DNA of 10,603 nucleotides from Candidatus Naiadarchaeum limnaeum (GCA_014189685.1 DVAB01000014.1:1-10603); one strand, 5' to 3'; shown: positions 1 through 7,298, counted from the stretch's first letter. Notes: generated from the letters alone by a model not told the origin. Numbers and translations: made by a program.

Positions 1-1
1 A

Positions 2-199
2 ATAGTAGGGCATTACATGAGGGATGCACTGGATAGAGAATTCTTGCAAAGCCGCACAAAGCACATGCAAAAAGGAAATGTACTATTGATATTACAGCAT
101 CATCTTGCCTCTGTTGAAAATGTTCAACTGATTATGGATACAGTACGTGAGAAAAAACCTGAGTTAGAGTTTTCTGCGCTGCTAACTTATGAGCATTAA
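2..199 (+). CDS. 3' end of an unidentified protein (partial)
   Basis: The frame is open from the left edge of the window to a TAA at 197-199, giving about 65 C-terminal residues. The ATG at 17 is not needed as a start, because the codons before it (I V G H Y) are also open, so the gene probably begins outside the window. Visible features are a hydrophobic strand followed by a helix (GNVLLILQHHLASVENVQLI) and a charged stretch ending in a strand-like LEFSALLTYEH. I do not recognise the family. The stop overlaps the stop of the convergent DUF63 gene by four bases, which fits a compact genome and supports this frame being a real gene end. Confidence 0.6.
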   Translation: MVGHYMRDALDREFLQSRTKHMQKGNVLLILQHHLASVENVQLIMDTVREKKPELEFSALLTYEH

Positions 200-990
200 A
201 CACCCATTGCCAATCTTAAAGTGTTCCTTATGCCAGGTCCAAGAGTCACAGTTAAAATTGCAAATTTTATAAAATTTCTGAAAAACTCATCTTCCTCATA
301 CTTATCAATTGCCCAAAGAGCAATTAAAATTACAAAAAATTTCAAAGGAATCATAACCCATGGTCCGAAAATTCCAAACAAAAAACTTGGAAGAACATGT
401 TTTTCTGCGTATCCATAAAGTGCCACGCCAATAACTGTAGAAGCTGCATCAAACATCGCACCGCTCAGAACCCATTGATTCAAATTTGATAAAACAGTAG
501 GAAGAATTTTTGAAAGAGAATAAATTGCAATTACAAAAATTCCGGTTAAAACAAGTATTTGCGTAAATGGAACTGGATAAACAAGTCTGTAAGAATAAGC
601 AAAAAAACCAAATATTATCACACCAACAGGAGCCATAATTTTCCAATACTGCGTATTGAGAGATTTTGCTGAGTAAAAGCTTGCAACTAAAACAATAAAC
701 GCAAATGCAAATTCAGTTATATACAAAATTGGTGCAACAAACAAAACGCTTCGCAGAACCCCAGCGTCCTGCAGGGTCCTCAAAAGCCCACCAAGAAAAA
801 TAAACGGCAGAGTTGCGATAAAAAAATTCCTGTCAATCGGAATTTCAAGCTTTTTTAACAATTTGTATATTGCAAATACAGCGACAGCCAGAATAACTGC
901 ATAAGTGATTGTATTGTACACGTTATAACCTGCGCTTCCCATGTAAAGCGGTTGAATAAAGTAAGTGTTGATAAACTCCTGCAAAGCCAT
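196..990 (-). CDS. DUF63 family archaeal integral membrane protein
   Basis: A 264-residue polytopic membrane protein with about seven to eight hydrophobic segments. It matches my memory of the archaeal DUF63 family: an N-terminus of type EFINTYFIQPL followed by GYNVYNTITY (residues 21-30), a conserved LGGLLRTLQDAG turn (66-76), a DAAST motif around 181-185, an EKHVLPSF motif around 196-203, and the diagnostic C-terminus GPGIRN...RLAMGV (251-264). Length is normal for the family, so it looks intact. The function of DUF63 is unknown. The ATG at 990 has a TATA-like TATTTAAATT at 1011-1020, about 25 bases upstream, consistent with a leaderless transcript, so the start is well supported. Transcribed away from the 92-residue gene and convergent with the partial gene at the left edge. 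Confidence 0.85.
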   Translation of the reverse strand: MALQEFINTYFIQPLYMGSAGYNVYNTITYAVILAVAVFAIYKLLKKLEIPIDRNFFIATLPFIFLGGLLRTLQDAGVLRSVLFVAPILYITEFAFAFIVLVASFYSAKSLNTQYWKIMAPVGVIIFGFFAYSYRLVYPVPFTQILVLTGIFVIAIYSLSKILPTVLSNLNQWVLSGAMFDAASTVIGVALYGYAEKHVLPSFLFGIFGPWVMIPLKFFVILIALWAIDKYEEDEFFRNFIKFAILTVTLGPGIRNTLRLAMGV

Positions 991-1010
991 GCTCGCCTAT
1001 TGATAAAAGA

Positions 1011-1020
1011 AATTTAAATA
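1011..1020 (-). promoter_or_regulatory. TATA-like box for the DUF63 gene
   Basis: On the minus strand TATTTAAATT is centred about 25 bases upstream of the ATG at 990. That is the distance expected for an archaeal leaderless mRNA. No Shine-Dalgarno-like motif precedes the ATG. Confidence 0.5.
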
Positions 1021-1041
1021 CTTAATCCGCAACTAACAGAG

Positions 1042-1066
1042 AAATCTAGACTTTATAATTAGATTT
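1042..1066. repeat. 7-bp inverted repeat in a divergent intergenic region
   Basis: AAATCTA (1042-1048) and TAGATTT (1060-1066) are perfect inverted arms around an 11-base AT-rich spacer. The site lies between the promoters of the DUF63 gene and the 92-residue membrane protein gene. It could bind a regulator, but in AT-rich DNA a 7-bp dyad can occur by chance. Confidence 0.35.
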
Positions 1067-1132
1067 ATTCTTTATATCGGTATATAAAAAATTGGCATTA
1101 GCTTAATACTCTGATTTTTCCAAAAATCCTTT

Positions 1133-1411
1133 ATGAGAATCAAAAAGTATCTTGCGATTTTTCTTGTGCAGGGAGTTTTGCTGGGGTACATGGCAATCCA
1201 GTCAAAGATGGCTACACGCGCCATGCTCGTTGTTCCGGTTTTGCTGGCGTTTCAACTTGCGCTCTTGCTTTTCTTGGTTGACTTTGAAAAGCTCCGTGCT
1301 TACACTTGGAAAACTGCAAAAGAAAATTTGGATTTAAAGCTGATTGATGGAAAAGAAAAGAAAAAGCAGATAAAGGAAATGCTGAAAATCGGCGCGATCA
1401 ATGTTAACTAA
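1133..1411 (+). CDS. Small two-helix membrane protein, function unknown
   Basis: A 92-residue protein with two hydrophobic segments (about residues 6-22 and 31-49) separated by a short polar turn (QSKMATR), then a charged, Lys-rich amphipathic C-terminal tail (about 50-92, with KEKKKQ). Such a tail would probably face the cytoplasm. I do not recognise the family. An overlapping alternative frame at 1152-1337 is a shadow with no sensible composition. The start at 1133 has an AT-rich TATA-like stretch around 1102-1109 at about 27 bases and another (TATATAAAAA, 1081-1090) further up, with no Shine-Dalgarno motif. The TAA stop overlaps the stop of the convergent redoxin gene by four bases. Confidence 0.65.
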   Translation: MRIKKYLAIFLVQGVLLGYMAIQSKMATRAMLVVPVLLAFQLALLLFLVDFEKLRAYTWKTAKENLDLKLIDGKEKKKQIKEMLKIGAINVN

Positions 1412-2406
1412 CCGAAAGTGAAAGTGAAGATTTTAAAAGTGTCGTCTCGAACTATAATCTCAATTGTATGCGAACCAGCATCTTGGTCAAAAATTAAACT
1501 ATACATTCTATAATCTCTTACAAAACACTCTGGGTCGCCCTTAATAATTTTTACATCCCAGCCCTTGTCTTTTTCTGTTAGCCTTTTCCCATCTTTTAAA
1601 ACTTCAAGCTCTACTTCTTTATCTGCCCCTGCAACAATGTTTACAGCGCGCGCAGTATATTTTAAAACAATTTTTCCTTCTTTTGAAATCAACTCCATAT
1701 TATCGCGGTTGTTTTTCCATTCGCCCTGCAAACAGGGCTTGCCTGATGGAATAACTTTTGGCAATTTATAATGCACAATCTCCTCTGGATTAAAGCCCTC
1801 AACATTTCCCAATTCTTGGCGCGAAAATTCGTAGCCAAGATAGATTTCAGGAGTCCAAACTAGAAATGGATTTACAGGAACAACATTTTTTGGATTCGAA
1901 AAGTTCTCAAGCAGTGTTTTTTGTTTCTCTCTCTGAATTTTTTCTTGCAAAAGTTCTCGAATATGCCCCTCAAATTCCTTATAGTGACCTTCCCCTTTTT
2001 GATTGAAACAAATTATTCCATTCGCATCAATTAAAAATTTGTTTGGCCAGCAGTTGCTTTCATAGGCGTTCCATGTTTTCATATTTGAATCAACAGCTAC
2101 TGGGTAACTTATTTCAAATTTTTTAACAGCGACCTCAACTTTCTCAGGATCTTTTTCAAATGCAAACTCAGGAGTATTTACTCCAATAATTACAAGCCCA
2201 TATGAGGAATAGGTTTCGTGCCATGCCTTCATATAAGGCAGTGTGCGGATGCAATTTATGCAGCTAAAAGCCCAGAAATCAACAATTACAACTTTGCCTT
2301 TTAAATCTTCAATTGTTAAAGATTTTGAATTAATCCAAGAAGTAATTCCAACTAGCTCTGGGGCTTTATCTCCGATTTTAGCTCCGCCAAAAAAGGGAAT
2401 CTGCAT
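1408..2406 (-). CDS. TlpA/DipZ-like thioredoxin-fold protein with C-terminal beta domain
   Basis: 332 residues. The N-terminal half is a redoxin/TlpA thioredoxin fold: GDKAPEL near residue 12, then the strand VVIVDFWAFSCINC, with the CxxC redox pair at C49 and C52, then RTLPYMKAW. The presumed cis-proline is P121 in the CWPNKFLIDANG segment. FxxCINCIRTLPY is characteristic of the redoxin part of bacterial DipZ/CcdA fusions. The C-terminal half (about 190-332) is rich in beta strands and resembles the carbohydrate-binding-like domain that follows the redoxin in those proteins. No CcdA membrane domain, signal peptide or transmembrane segment is visible, so it is probably cytoplasmic. The ATG follows the rad50 TAG directly (no gap), so translation is probably coupled. 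Substrate unknown. Confidence 0.85.
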   Translation of the reverse strand: MQIPFFGGAKIGDKAPELVGITSWINSKSLTIEDLKGKVVIVDFWAFSCINCIRTLPYMKAWHETYSSYGLVIIGVNTPEFAFEKDPEKVEVAVKKFEISYPVAVDSNMKTWNAYESNCWPNKFLIDANGIICFNQKGEGHYKEFEGHIRELLQEKIQREKQKTLLENFSNPKNVVPVNPFLVWTPEIYLGYEFSRQELGNVEGFNPEEIVHYKLPKVIPSGKPCLQGEWKNNRDNMELISKEGKIVLKYTARAVNIVAGADKEVELEVLKDGKRLTEKDKGWDVKIIKGDPECFVRDYRMYSLIFDQDAGSHTIEIIVRDDTFKIFTFTFG

Positions 2407-4494
2407 CTATATCTCCGGACTTGCAATCAAGTTAATTTTTGTCGGCTCATCCAGCTCTTTGTTCCTTTCCAACTTATACAGATATCCAGAAACTGCGCTT
2501 TCCAATCTCTCCTCATGCGTAATTAAAAATACTTGATCAATTAAATTTGGCAATCTTTCGCGCAGAGTAATTGCAAGTTCATCTATCGCATTCACATCTA
2601 AATTATGAGTAGGCTCATCCAAAACAAGCATTCCTAAGTTTCTGGCTAATGCAAGAGAAAATGCAATTCTTAAAGCAAGCGCAGCCAGACTTCGTTCCCC
2701 TCCGCTTGTAATCCCTTCAACATTAACCCATTCTGCTGTTGTGCGCGCTTTTAAAACATAATCTCTGTTTTCAATCTCTAATTTAACCGCAGTTATATCC
2801 CCATAAGGATACAAAGTTGGCCAAACCTCCGCCATAACTTCATTAACTATGCCCACAAATTCCTCACGCAAAGCCTCCTGAGTTTTCAAAAGAGCGCCTG
2901 AAAAAAGCTCCATCAACTTTTTTGTTTGAGATATCCACTCAACATCTTTCAAAATATTCTCATAATCATGCTTTTTCCCAACTAAAACCGCAATTCTTTC
3001 CTTTTTTTCACTCGCAACTGCTTGCTCGCTTTTAATCTGGCCCTTAACTTTTTCTTCCTGTCTGATTAAGTCCTGATACCTTAATTCTAAGCTCTCTGCA
3101 TCGGCTTTTACTACAATTTTCCCGCTCAGCTCTAAGTACTTTTTATCCAATTCCTTTATTTTTTGCTCAAATTCTTTCTTTTTCTTCTCAAGCTCTTTTC
3201 CGCGATTAATGCTTTCGTCCAAAAGTTTTTTCTGGGCCTTTTGCTCCTGCTCAGCATCTCTAATTGACTGCTGAAGCTCGTTTAAAATAGCGTGAACTCC
3301 CTCCAAATCAAAGTATTCTTTCTTCGCAGTGTTCAGCTCTTTTTTAAGAGTATCTATCTCTAATTTTAAATTATCAATTAGTTTTGAATGTTCACTCTTC
3401 AATTTCTTTTTGTGCGCAGACTTGAGCTTTGTTTTGCACAGCGGGCAATGCTCTTCTTCCTCAATGTCTTTTAGCGCATGCCCTAGATACTCAGTTTTTG
3501 TTTTATTCCGCTCAATTTTTTTGGAGAGTTCAAGCTCTTTTTCTTTTAAACCTTTCAAACTGCTTGAAACTTCCTTCGGAGTTCCATGCTGCTGGACTAA
3601 TTTATCAAATTCGCCCTTCTCAGCTCTTAATCCAGCAGGCTCTGGAATTGAAAGCTTTTTTGTTCCGCTTAGCTCTGATTCCAAAACCTCAAGAGTAGAA
3701 ATTAGACCGCGCCTTTCAGTCTCGATTTTTCCAATCTCTGCTTCTATTTTTCCTGATTCTCGGGCAGACTCGACCTCTTTTTTAACTTTATCGCGCTCGA
3801 TTGATATTGCAGCCAAACGTAAATCTAAATCAGAGACCCTTTCACTTAATTCTGAAATATCGTTTTCCAACTTTGCCAAATCAGAAGAATCTTTTTGGCT
3901 AAACAATGCCCTAGCAGCTCCTTCTTTTCCAGAGCGCTCTGTTTCTAATTTATTAATTAAAGTTGTGACATTTTTGCGCGCAGTTTCAAATCTATCTAAT
4001 TTTAAAAGATTGTCAATCTGGAACATTCTCTGGCCTTTTGGGAGTTCTAAAAAATAATCCAATTGATTTTGCTCTGCATAAACTGCCCGTGTAAATACAT
4101 CATAATCCGCGCGAAGAATTTTTTCAACATACTCTGTTACAGCCTGCGAATTTTCAGCTTCCAAAAGTTCCCCGTTTTTTCGCAATTCAACATTTGTAGT
4201 TCCCTTATTAAGCGCAATTTCGCGGGATATTGTGTAAACCGCTCCGTCTTTTGCAAAATCAGCTTCCACAAAAGCGCTCTGCGCTTGATTAGGTTTTGTG
4301 CGTATAATATCATCCAGTTTCAATTTTCTCTGTTGAAGGTTTGGAAAGGTTCCAAAAAGAGCATAGCACATCCCATCCATCACAGAGCTTTTCCCTGAGC
4401 CCATAATTCCGATTAAAGCATTAACTCCCTTTGTGAATTTAAACTCGCTTTCATTGTGCGAGCGCCAATTTCTTAATTTTAAGCGAACTATCAT
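2407..4494 (-). CDS. rad50: DNA double-strand break repair ATPase Rad50
   Basis: 695 residues. ATPase subunit of the Mre11-Rad50 complex, which tethers and processes DNA ends. All SMC-like landmarks are present: Walker A G29-x-x-G-x-GKS36, a Q-loop region YAEQNQLDYFLEL at about 139-151 followed by GQRMFQIDNLLKLDRFE, a coiled coil from about 170 to 560, a zinc hook CPLC at 350-353, signature SGGE at 597-600, Walker B LVLDEP with D626/E627, the D-loop NLD, and the switch histidine H660 in FLITHEE. The Asn common in the Rad50 Walker A (GxNGxGKS) is Met31 here. The protein is shorter than well-studied archaeal Rad50s (roughly 850-1000 residues), the difference being in the coiled coil. The start overlaps the mre11 stop as ATGA (4491-4494), indicating coupled synthesis with its partner. 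Confidence 0.96.
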   Translation of the reverse strand: MIVRLKLRNWRSHNESEFKFTKGVNALIGIMGSGKSSVMDGMCYALFGTFPNLQQRKLKLDDIIRTKPNQAQSAFVEADFAKDGAVYTISREIALNKGTTNVELRKNGELLEAENSQAVTEYVEKILRADYDVFTRAVYAEQNQLDYFLELPKGQRMFQIDNLLKLDRFETARKNVTTLINKLETERSGKEGAARALFSQKDSSDLAKLENDISELSERVSDLDLRLAAISIERDKVKKEVESARESGKIEAEIGKIETERRGLISTLEVLESELSGTKKLSIPEPAGLRAEKGEFDKLVQQHGTPKEVSSSLKGLKEKELELSKKIERNKTKTEYLGHALKDIEEEEHCPLCKTKLKSAHKKKLKSEHSKLIDNLKLEIDTLKKELNTAKKEYFDLEGVHAILNELQQSIRDAEQEQKAQKKLLDESINRGKELEKKKKEFEQKIKELDKKYLELSGKIVVKADAESLELRYQDLIRQEEKVKGQIKSEQAVASEKKERIAVLVGKKHDYENILKDVEWISQTKKLMELFSGALLKTQEALREEFVGIVNEVMAEVWPTLYPYGDITAVKLEIENRDYVLKARTTAEWVNVEGITSGGERSLAALALRIAFSLALARNLGMLVLDEPTHNLDVNAIDELAITLRERLPNLIDQVFLITHEERLESAVSGYLYKLERNKELDEPTKINLIASPEI

Positions 4495-5732
4495 TTCTTT
4501 AAATTCCCCCTTAGAAATTTGTAAGCAGAGTCAGTCCCGTTTTCAATCAGCGTATTAAAAAATTCCTCAATCTTTGTTAAATCCTTAAAATCGCTCTCTG
4601 CAAGATTTTTTTGCAATATTTGAACGCCGCGCTCCTCAATTGAGATTTGCTTTTTGAGCAATTCTTCTAAAATTTCTCTTGTGCCTGCGGTTTCTTTTGA
4701 GAACAATTTTTCTCGGCCTATGTGCAAAATACATCTGTCCCTGAATTCTTCTTCAATTTTGTGCAGATTTAAATCAGCAGCCTCAAAACCATGCTTAATT
4801 GTTCCTTTTAAAACCAACCGAACAAGAGGTTTTTTGTTCTTTTCTGGAATTTTGCTTAAAACTTCAGAAACTTTCTTTCTCAATGGATCCGGCTCAATCT
4901 CATTAAAAGTTAAAGTTTCGTAAAACAATTCGCGCTGAGTCTCAAGTTTTTTTTGCCTTAACTTCCCGTTTTCAAAAATATGAATAGCTTTTGGCCGCTC
5001 AGCCTCGATTCTTCTCATTTGAGTGCTTATTGTAGAGCCAGCAAGCAAAAAATTCAGTCCATCGCCTTTGTAATTGTCACTCCAGTGTATATGGCCATCA
5101 ACAACTAAATTAAAACCACGCGGCAAATCTTCCAGCATTAAGGTTGGATGCTCCTCATCTGAATAAAGATATTGGCCAACTGCCTGGTGAAACATAAAAA
5201 TATTAGTCGCGCCCTTAACAGGAATTGGATTGAGTTTTTGCAAAACCTCGCGCGCGTATTTTTCAGGAACATAGCTCATTCCATGGATTGCAATTTTTTC
5301 ACCTTTTAGCGAAAGCACAATTGTTCCGACATTTAGATGGATAAGCAAACCTGCTTTTTCCAAGAGCTCAACTGGATTTGTAAGCCCTTTCCCTCTTCTA
5401 TCATGATTGCCGTGTATAGCAACTATTGGAATTCCAAACAGCGATGACCTTGGAATCTCTTTTTCGCTTTTCCCGTGCAAACTCTCAATTTCAGCTTCCT
5501 GTTTGAGCAAAGGATACTTCTTCTTTGGCAAATGAAAGATCTCCATAGCCTTTGCCAAAATATCCTGTGTTGGAACTCGAGTATCAAAAATATCCCCGGC
5601 AAGTAAAATCAGGTCTGCATTTTCTTTTAAAGCTAGTTCAATTGCCTCGCGCGCCTGAATAAAACTATCCTCACGGCGCTCATCAGCTTGAAATGCGCCC
5701 AAGTGCATGTCCCCTATAATAGCGATTTTCAT
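4491..5732 (-). CDS. mre11: DNA double-strand break repair nuclease Mre11
   Basis: 413 residues from the chosen start. Manganese-dependent exo/endonuclease partner of Rad50. The calcineurin-like phosphoesterase motifs are complete: D8-x-H10 in GDMHLG, D47 in LAGDIFDTR, GNHD with N109/H110, H182 in FMFHQAVG, and H214/H216 in VVDGHIHW. The remaining C-terminal part (about 240-413) corresponds to the capping domain and the helical Rad50-binding region. The frame is open back to 5849, but those 39 codons translate a GC-rich palindromic promoter region and are not protein-like. The ATG at 5732 starts MKIAIIGDMHLG, exactly where the family begins. First gene of mre11-rad50-redoxin. No herA or nurA is nearby in this window, although archaea often place them with this pair. 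Confidence 0.95.
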   Translation of the reverse strand: MKIAIIGDMHLGAFQADERREDSFIQAREAIELALKENADLILLAGDIFDTRVPTQDILAKAMEIFHLPKKKYPLLKQEAEIESLHGKSEKEIPRSSLFGIPIVAIHGNHDRRGKGLTNPVELLEKAGLLIHLNVGTIVLSLKGEKIAIHGMSYVPEKYAREVLQKLNPIPVKGATNIFMFHQAVGQYLYSDEEHPTLMLEDLPRGFNLVVDGHIHWSDNYKGDGLNFLLAGSTISTQMRRIEAERPKAIHIFENGKLRQKKLETQRELFYETLTFNEIEPDPLRKKVSEVLSKIPEKNKKPLVRLVLKGTIKHGFEAADLNLHKIEEEFRDRCILHIGREKLFSKETAGTREILEELLKKQISIEERGVQILQKNLAESDFKDLTKIEEFFNTLIENGTDSAYKFLRGNLKK

Positions 5733-5752
5733 ATATGTGAAATTTGTGTGGC

Positions 5753-5774
5753 TTTGCGCTGTGCGGATCGCAAA
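5753..5774. promoter_or_regulatory. Dyad-symmetric operator-like site 1 upstream of mre11
   Basis: TTTGCG (5753-5758) and CGCAAA (5769-5774) are perfect inverted arms around a 10-base spacer. The site lies just downstream (in the mre11 direction) of the TATA-like palindrome at 5774-5783, where a bound protein would block transcription. It is similar in sequence to the palindrome at 5790-5809, 35 bases away. Operator function is an inference. It could instead fold as RNA. Confidence 0.45.
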
Positions 5775-5783
5775 TTTATAAAT
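5774..5783 (-). promoter_or_regulatory. TATA-like palindrome, probable mre11 promoter element
   Basis: ATTTATAAAT is a perfect 10-bp palindrome about 46 bases upstream of the mre11 ATG (5732). An archaeal start site 25-27 bases downstream would fall near 5752, leaving a leader of about 20 bases. No Shine-Dalgarno motif is visible before the ATG. The AT block is conspicuous inside a GC-rich stretch. Confidence 0.45.
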
Positions 5784-5789
5784 GCCGCT

Positions 5790-5809
5790 TGCGCTCTGCG
5801 CAGAGCGCA
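5790..5809. repeat. Perfect 20-bp palindrome (operator-like site 2)
   Basis: TGCGCTCTGC followed by its exact reverse complement, with no spacer. It lies between mre11 and the rhomboid gene, about 60 bases upstream of the rhomboid ATG and upstream of the mre11 TATA-like element. It resembles site 1: both contain TTGCGCT-S-TGCG-S-A (S = G or C). The adjoining bases 5806-5819 hold a near-tandem GCGCATG/GCGCATA. A perfect 20-bp palindrome is unlikely by chance in this AT-rich context. Confidence 0.55.
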
Positions 5810-5836
5810 TGGCGCATAGCCTATATTCCCCCACAA

Positions 5837-5845
5837 TATTTATAA
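5837..5845 (+). promoter_or_regulatory. TATA-like box for the rhomboid gene
   Basis: TATTTATAA is centred about 29 bases upstream of the rhomboid ATG at 5870, the spacing expected for a leaderless archaeal transcript. Confidence 0.5.
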
Positions 5846-5869
5846 TCAATATAGCCTTAACACTTTAAA

Positions 5870-6595
5870 ATGGCTTCGGAAACCTTGGGGTTACTAATAT
5901 TGCTGCTCTCATTTATCGGCGCGGCTTATTTATTTTTTGTAATGATACTTGCAGTCAAGCAGCGCGGCATGATAGTATGGATCGGTTTATTAAATATTAT
6001 AATTTTTATTTACACAATTTTATTTGCGCCTGATTTAATTCGGCAATATGCACTTTCTTTTAACAAAGTTGCGAGCGGAATGGGGTACACATTGATAAGT
6101 TATATGTTCATGCATGCGAATCTTTTGCATATCACTCTTAATACTTTTGGATTATTGTTTTTCGGCTATAATATGGAAAAAGAATTCGGCGCAGCGCCTA
6201 CTATGATGGTTTACATTGTCTCAGGATTTATGGGGGGAATTGTTTATATTTTAACGTCTTCCCCAACTAACATGGTTGTGGGCGCCTCAGCAGCAATTTT
6301 TGGATTAATGGCTTACTTAACTTTAACACGGCCATTTAAAATTTCGCCGATGCCGTTTTTAATTCCAATGCCTGTTGCTTTAGCAACAGTTATCTATGCG
6401 ATTTTAGTAATCCCTGTTTTCTTAACAGGCGATTTGAGACAATTCGGAAATGTAGCGCAGGGCGCGCATCTTGGCGGATTGCTCGGAGGAAGTTTAATGG
6501 CATTTGGAATGAACTATGCACAGGCGCTGAAAGGATTAATAATTGTAATAATAATTGCAATTTTAGTGATAATTTTGCCGCCGTTATTTATTTAA
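5870..6595 (+). CDS. Rhomboid family intramembrane serine protease
   Basis: 241 residues, polytopic. Rhomboids cleave transmembrane substrates with a Ser-His dyad buried in the membrane. The diagnostic elements are all visible: H82-x4-H87-x3-N91 in MHANLLHITLN, the catalytic Ser140 in VVGASAAIFG, and the catalytic His200 in GAHLGGLLGG. Hydrophobic segments include about 4-29, 36-53, 72-100, 111-130, 134-151, 165-186, 196-214 and 221-241, so there may be an extra helix at each end around the six-helix core. Apparently complete and active. It is read divergently from mre11 and may share control through the dyad sites between them. The 118-residue gene follows after 22 bases and may be co-transcribed. 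Substrate unknown. Confidence 0.92.
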   Translation: MASETLGLLILLLSFIGAAYLFFVMILAVKQRGMIVWIGLLNIIIFIYTILFAPDLIRQYALSFNKVASGMGYTLISYMFMHANLLHITLNTFGLLFFGYNMEKEFGAAPTMMVYIVSGFMGGIVYILTSSPTNMVVGASAAIFGLMAYLTLTRPFKISPMPFLIPMPVALATVIYAILVIPVFLTGDLRQFGNVAQGAHLGGLLGGSLMAFGMNYAQALKGLIIVIIIAILVIILPPLFI

Positions 6596-6617
6596 TCCTG
6601 CAAAGGAAGTATAACTC

Positions 6618-6974
6618 ATGACCAAAATTAGGCGTATAAAAATCTCAGGAGGATGGCATTGTTTTTTAATAACCACTAAAAACGAAGATGATTTAAACAA
6701 GTGCTATCTGCTGGTTTCAGAATATATTTCATCACAAACTGAGAGAAAATTTTCGGAACAAAGGATTAGGGAAATGGCACATGAGTTCAGGAAAGAGAAA
6801 ATAGATTTTGTTCATTTAAGTGGCGCAGTGCCTATGTTTTTTGAAGGGACAAGTGAATCAGTTTTTCGTATTTGTATAGGAAGATCAATAGGAGGAACCG
6901 CACATATTAATCTTTTAAGAAAACTACTTAATGAAAGAGAAACAGAATATTATGAAATAATCGACAAAAGCTAA
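6618..6974 (+). CDS. Unrecognised 118-residue protein
   Basis: A soluble, mixed alpha/beta-looking protein with no transmembrane segment. It begins with basic strands (IRRIKISGGWHCFLIT), has a charged helical middle (residues about 24-60, with EYISSQTERKFSEQRIREMAHEF), then a strand-loop part with FVHLSGAVPMFF and CIGRSIGGTAHINLLRKLL. I do not recognise the family. The start is favoured by an AAGGAAGT purine run about 10 bases before the ATG, which could act as a Shine-Dalgarno site. It follows the rhomboid gene by 22 bases on the same strand, so it may belong to that transcript, and it converges on the zinc-ribbon gene with only 20 bases between the stops. Confidence 0.65.
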   Translation: MTKIRRIKISGGWHCFLITTKNEDDLNKCYLLVSEYISSQTERKFSEQRIREMAHEFRKEKIDFVHLSGAVPMFFEGTSESVFRICIGRSIGGTAHINLLRKLLNERETEYYEIIDKS

Positions 6975-6994
6975 TACCACAAAAATAACTTTAT

Positions 6995-7297
6995 TTAAGA
7001 TTTAGCCAATTTCTTAATTCCCTTTTTCGGAGTTTTTTCCTGCTTAAAAATTAAAACCTCGCATTTTTCACATTTAACAGTATACGGCATTTCCAAATCA
7101 AGCTCTCCGGAAAAAATATGGTTGCATTTCTGACAAGTATAGGCAACTTTCATTTTATCGTCTGGGTTTTTCTTGAACATAAAAAGTCCTACGCTAAGTT
7201 TGTTAAAAACCGATGAAATTTTTATCCCTTTATTAAAAAGAGCCTCAGCTTCTGCTTTTAGGTTTTGAGCAACATTTTTAGAACTTTTTTCTGGCAT
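6995..7297 (-). CDS. Small zinc-ribbon protein coupled to ribosomal P1
   Basis: 100 residues from the ATG at 7297. The N-terminal half is helical and basic (residues about 1-35), followed by a zinc ribbon with two CxxC knuckles, C55-x-x-C58 and C76-x-x-C79, and a Lys-rich tail (KKGIKKLAK). Such ribbons usually bind one zinc ion. Nucleic-acid or ribosome contact is plausible given the basic flanks, but no specific family is recognised. A TTG at 7306 is in frame and would overlap the end of the P1 gene. The ATG at 7297 lies one base after the P1 stop, which suits translation by re-initiation, so I prefer it. No Shine-Dalgarno motif is visible. Its position suggests a translation-linked role, which is an inference. 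Confidence 0.75.
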   Translation of the reverse strand: MPEKSSKNVAQNLKAEAEALFNKGIKISSVFNKLSVGLFMFKKNPDDKMKVAYTCQKCNHIFSGELDLEMPYTVKCEKCEVLIFKQEKTPKKGIKKLAKS

Positions 7298-7298
7298 T

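Noticed and set aside
221-418. 65-codon plus-strand frame inside the DUF63 gene
   Set aside because: Antisense shadow of a clear membrane protein gene with a conserved C-terminus. No promoter or ribosome binding site.
3329-4057. 242-codon open frame on the plus strand inside rad50
   Set aside because: It is antisense to the coiled-coil part of rad50, and its Ser/Phe/Leu-rich composition is what reverse-reading Lys/Glu codons gives. There is no promoter or protein-like pattern.
5733-5849. 39-codon N-terminal extension of Mre11
   Set aside because: It translates the palindromic GC-rich promoter region, and the family starts precisely at the ATG at 5732 (MKIAIIGDMHLG).
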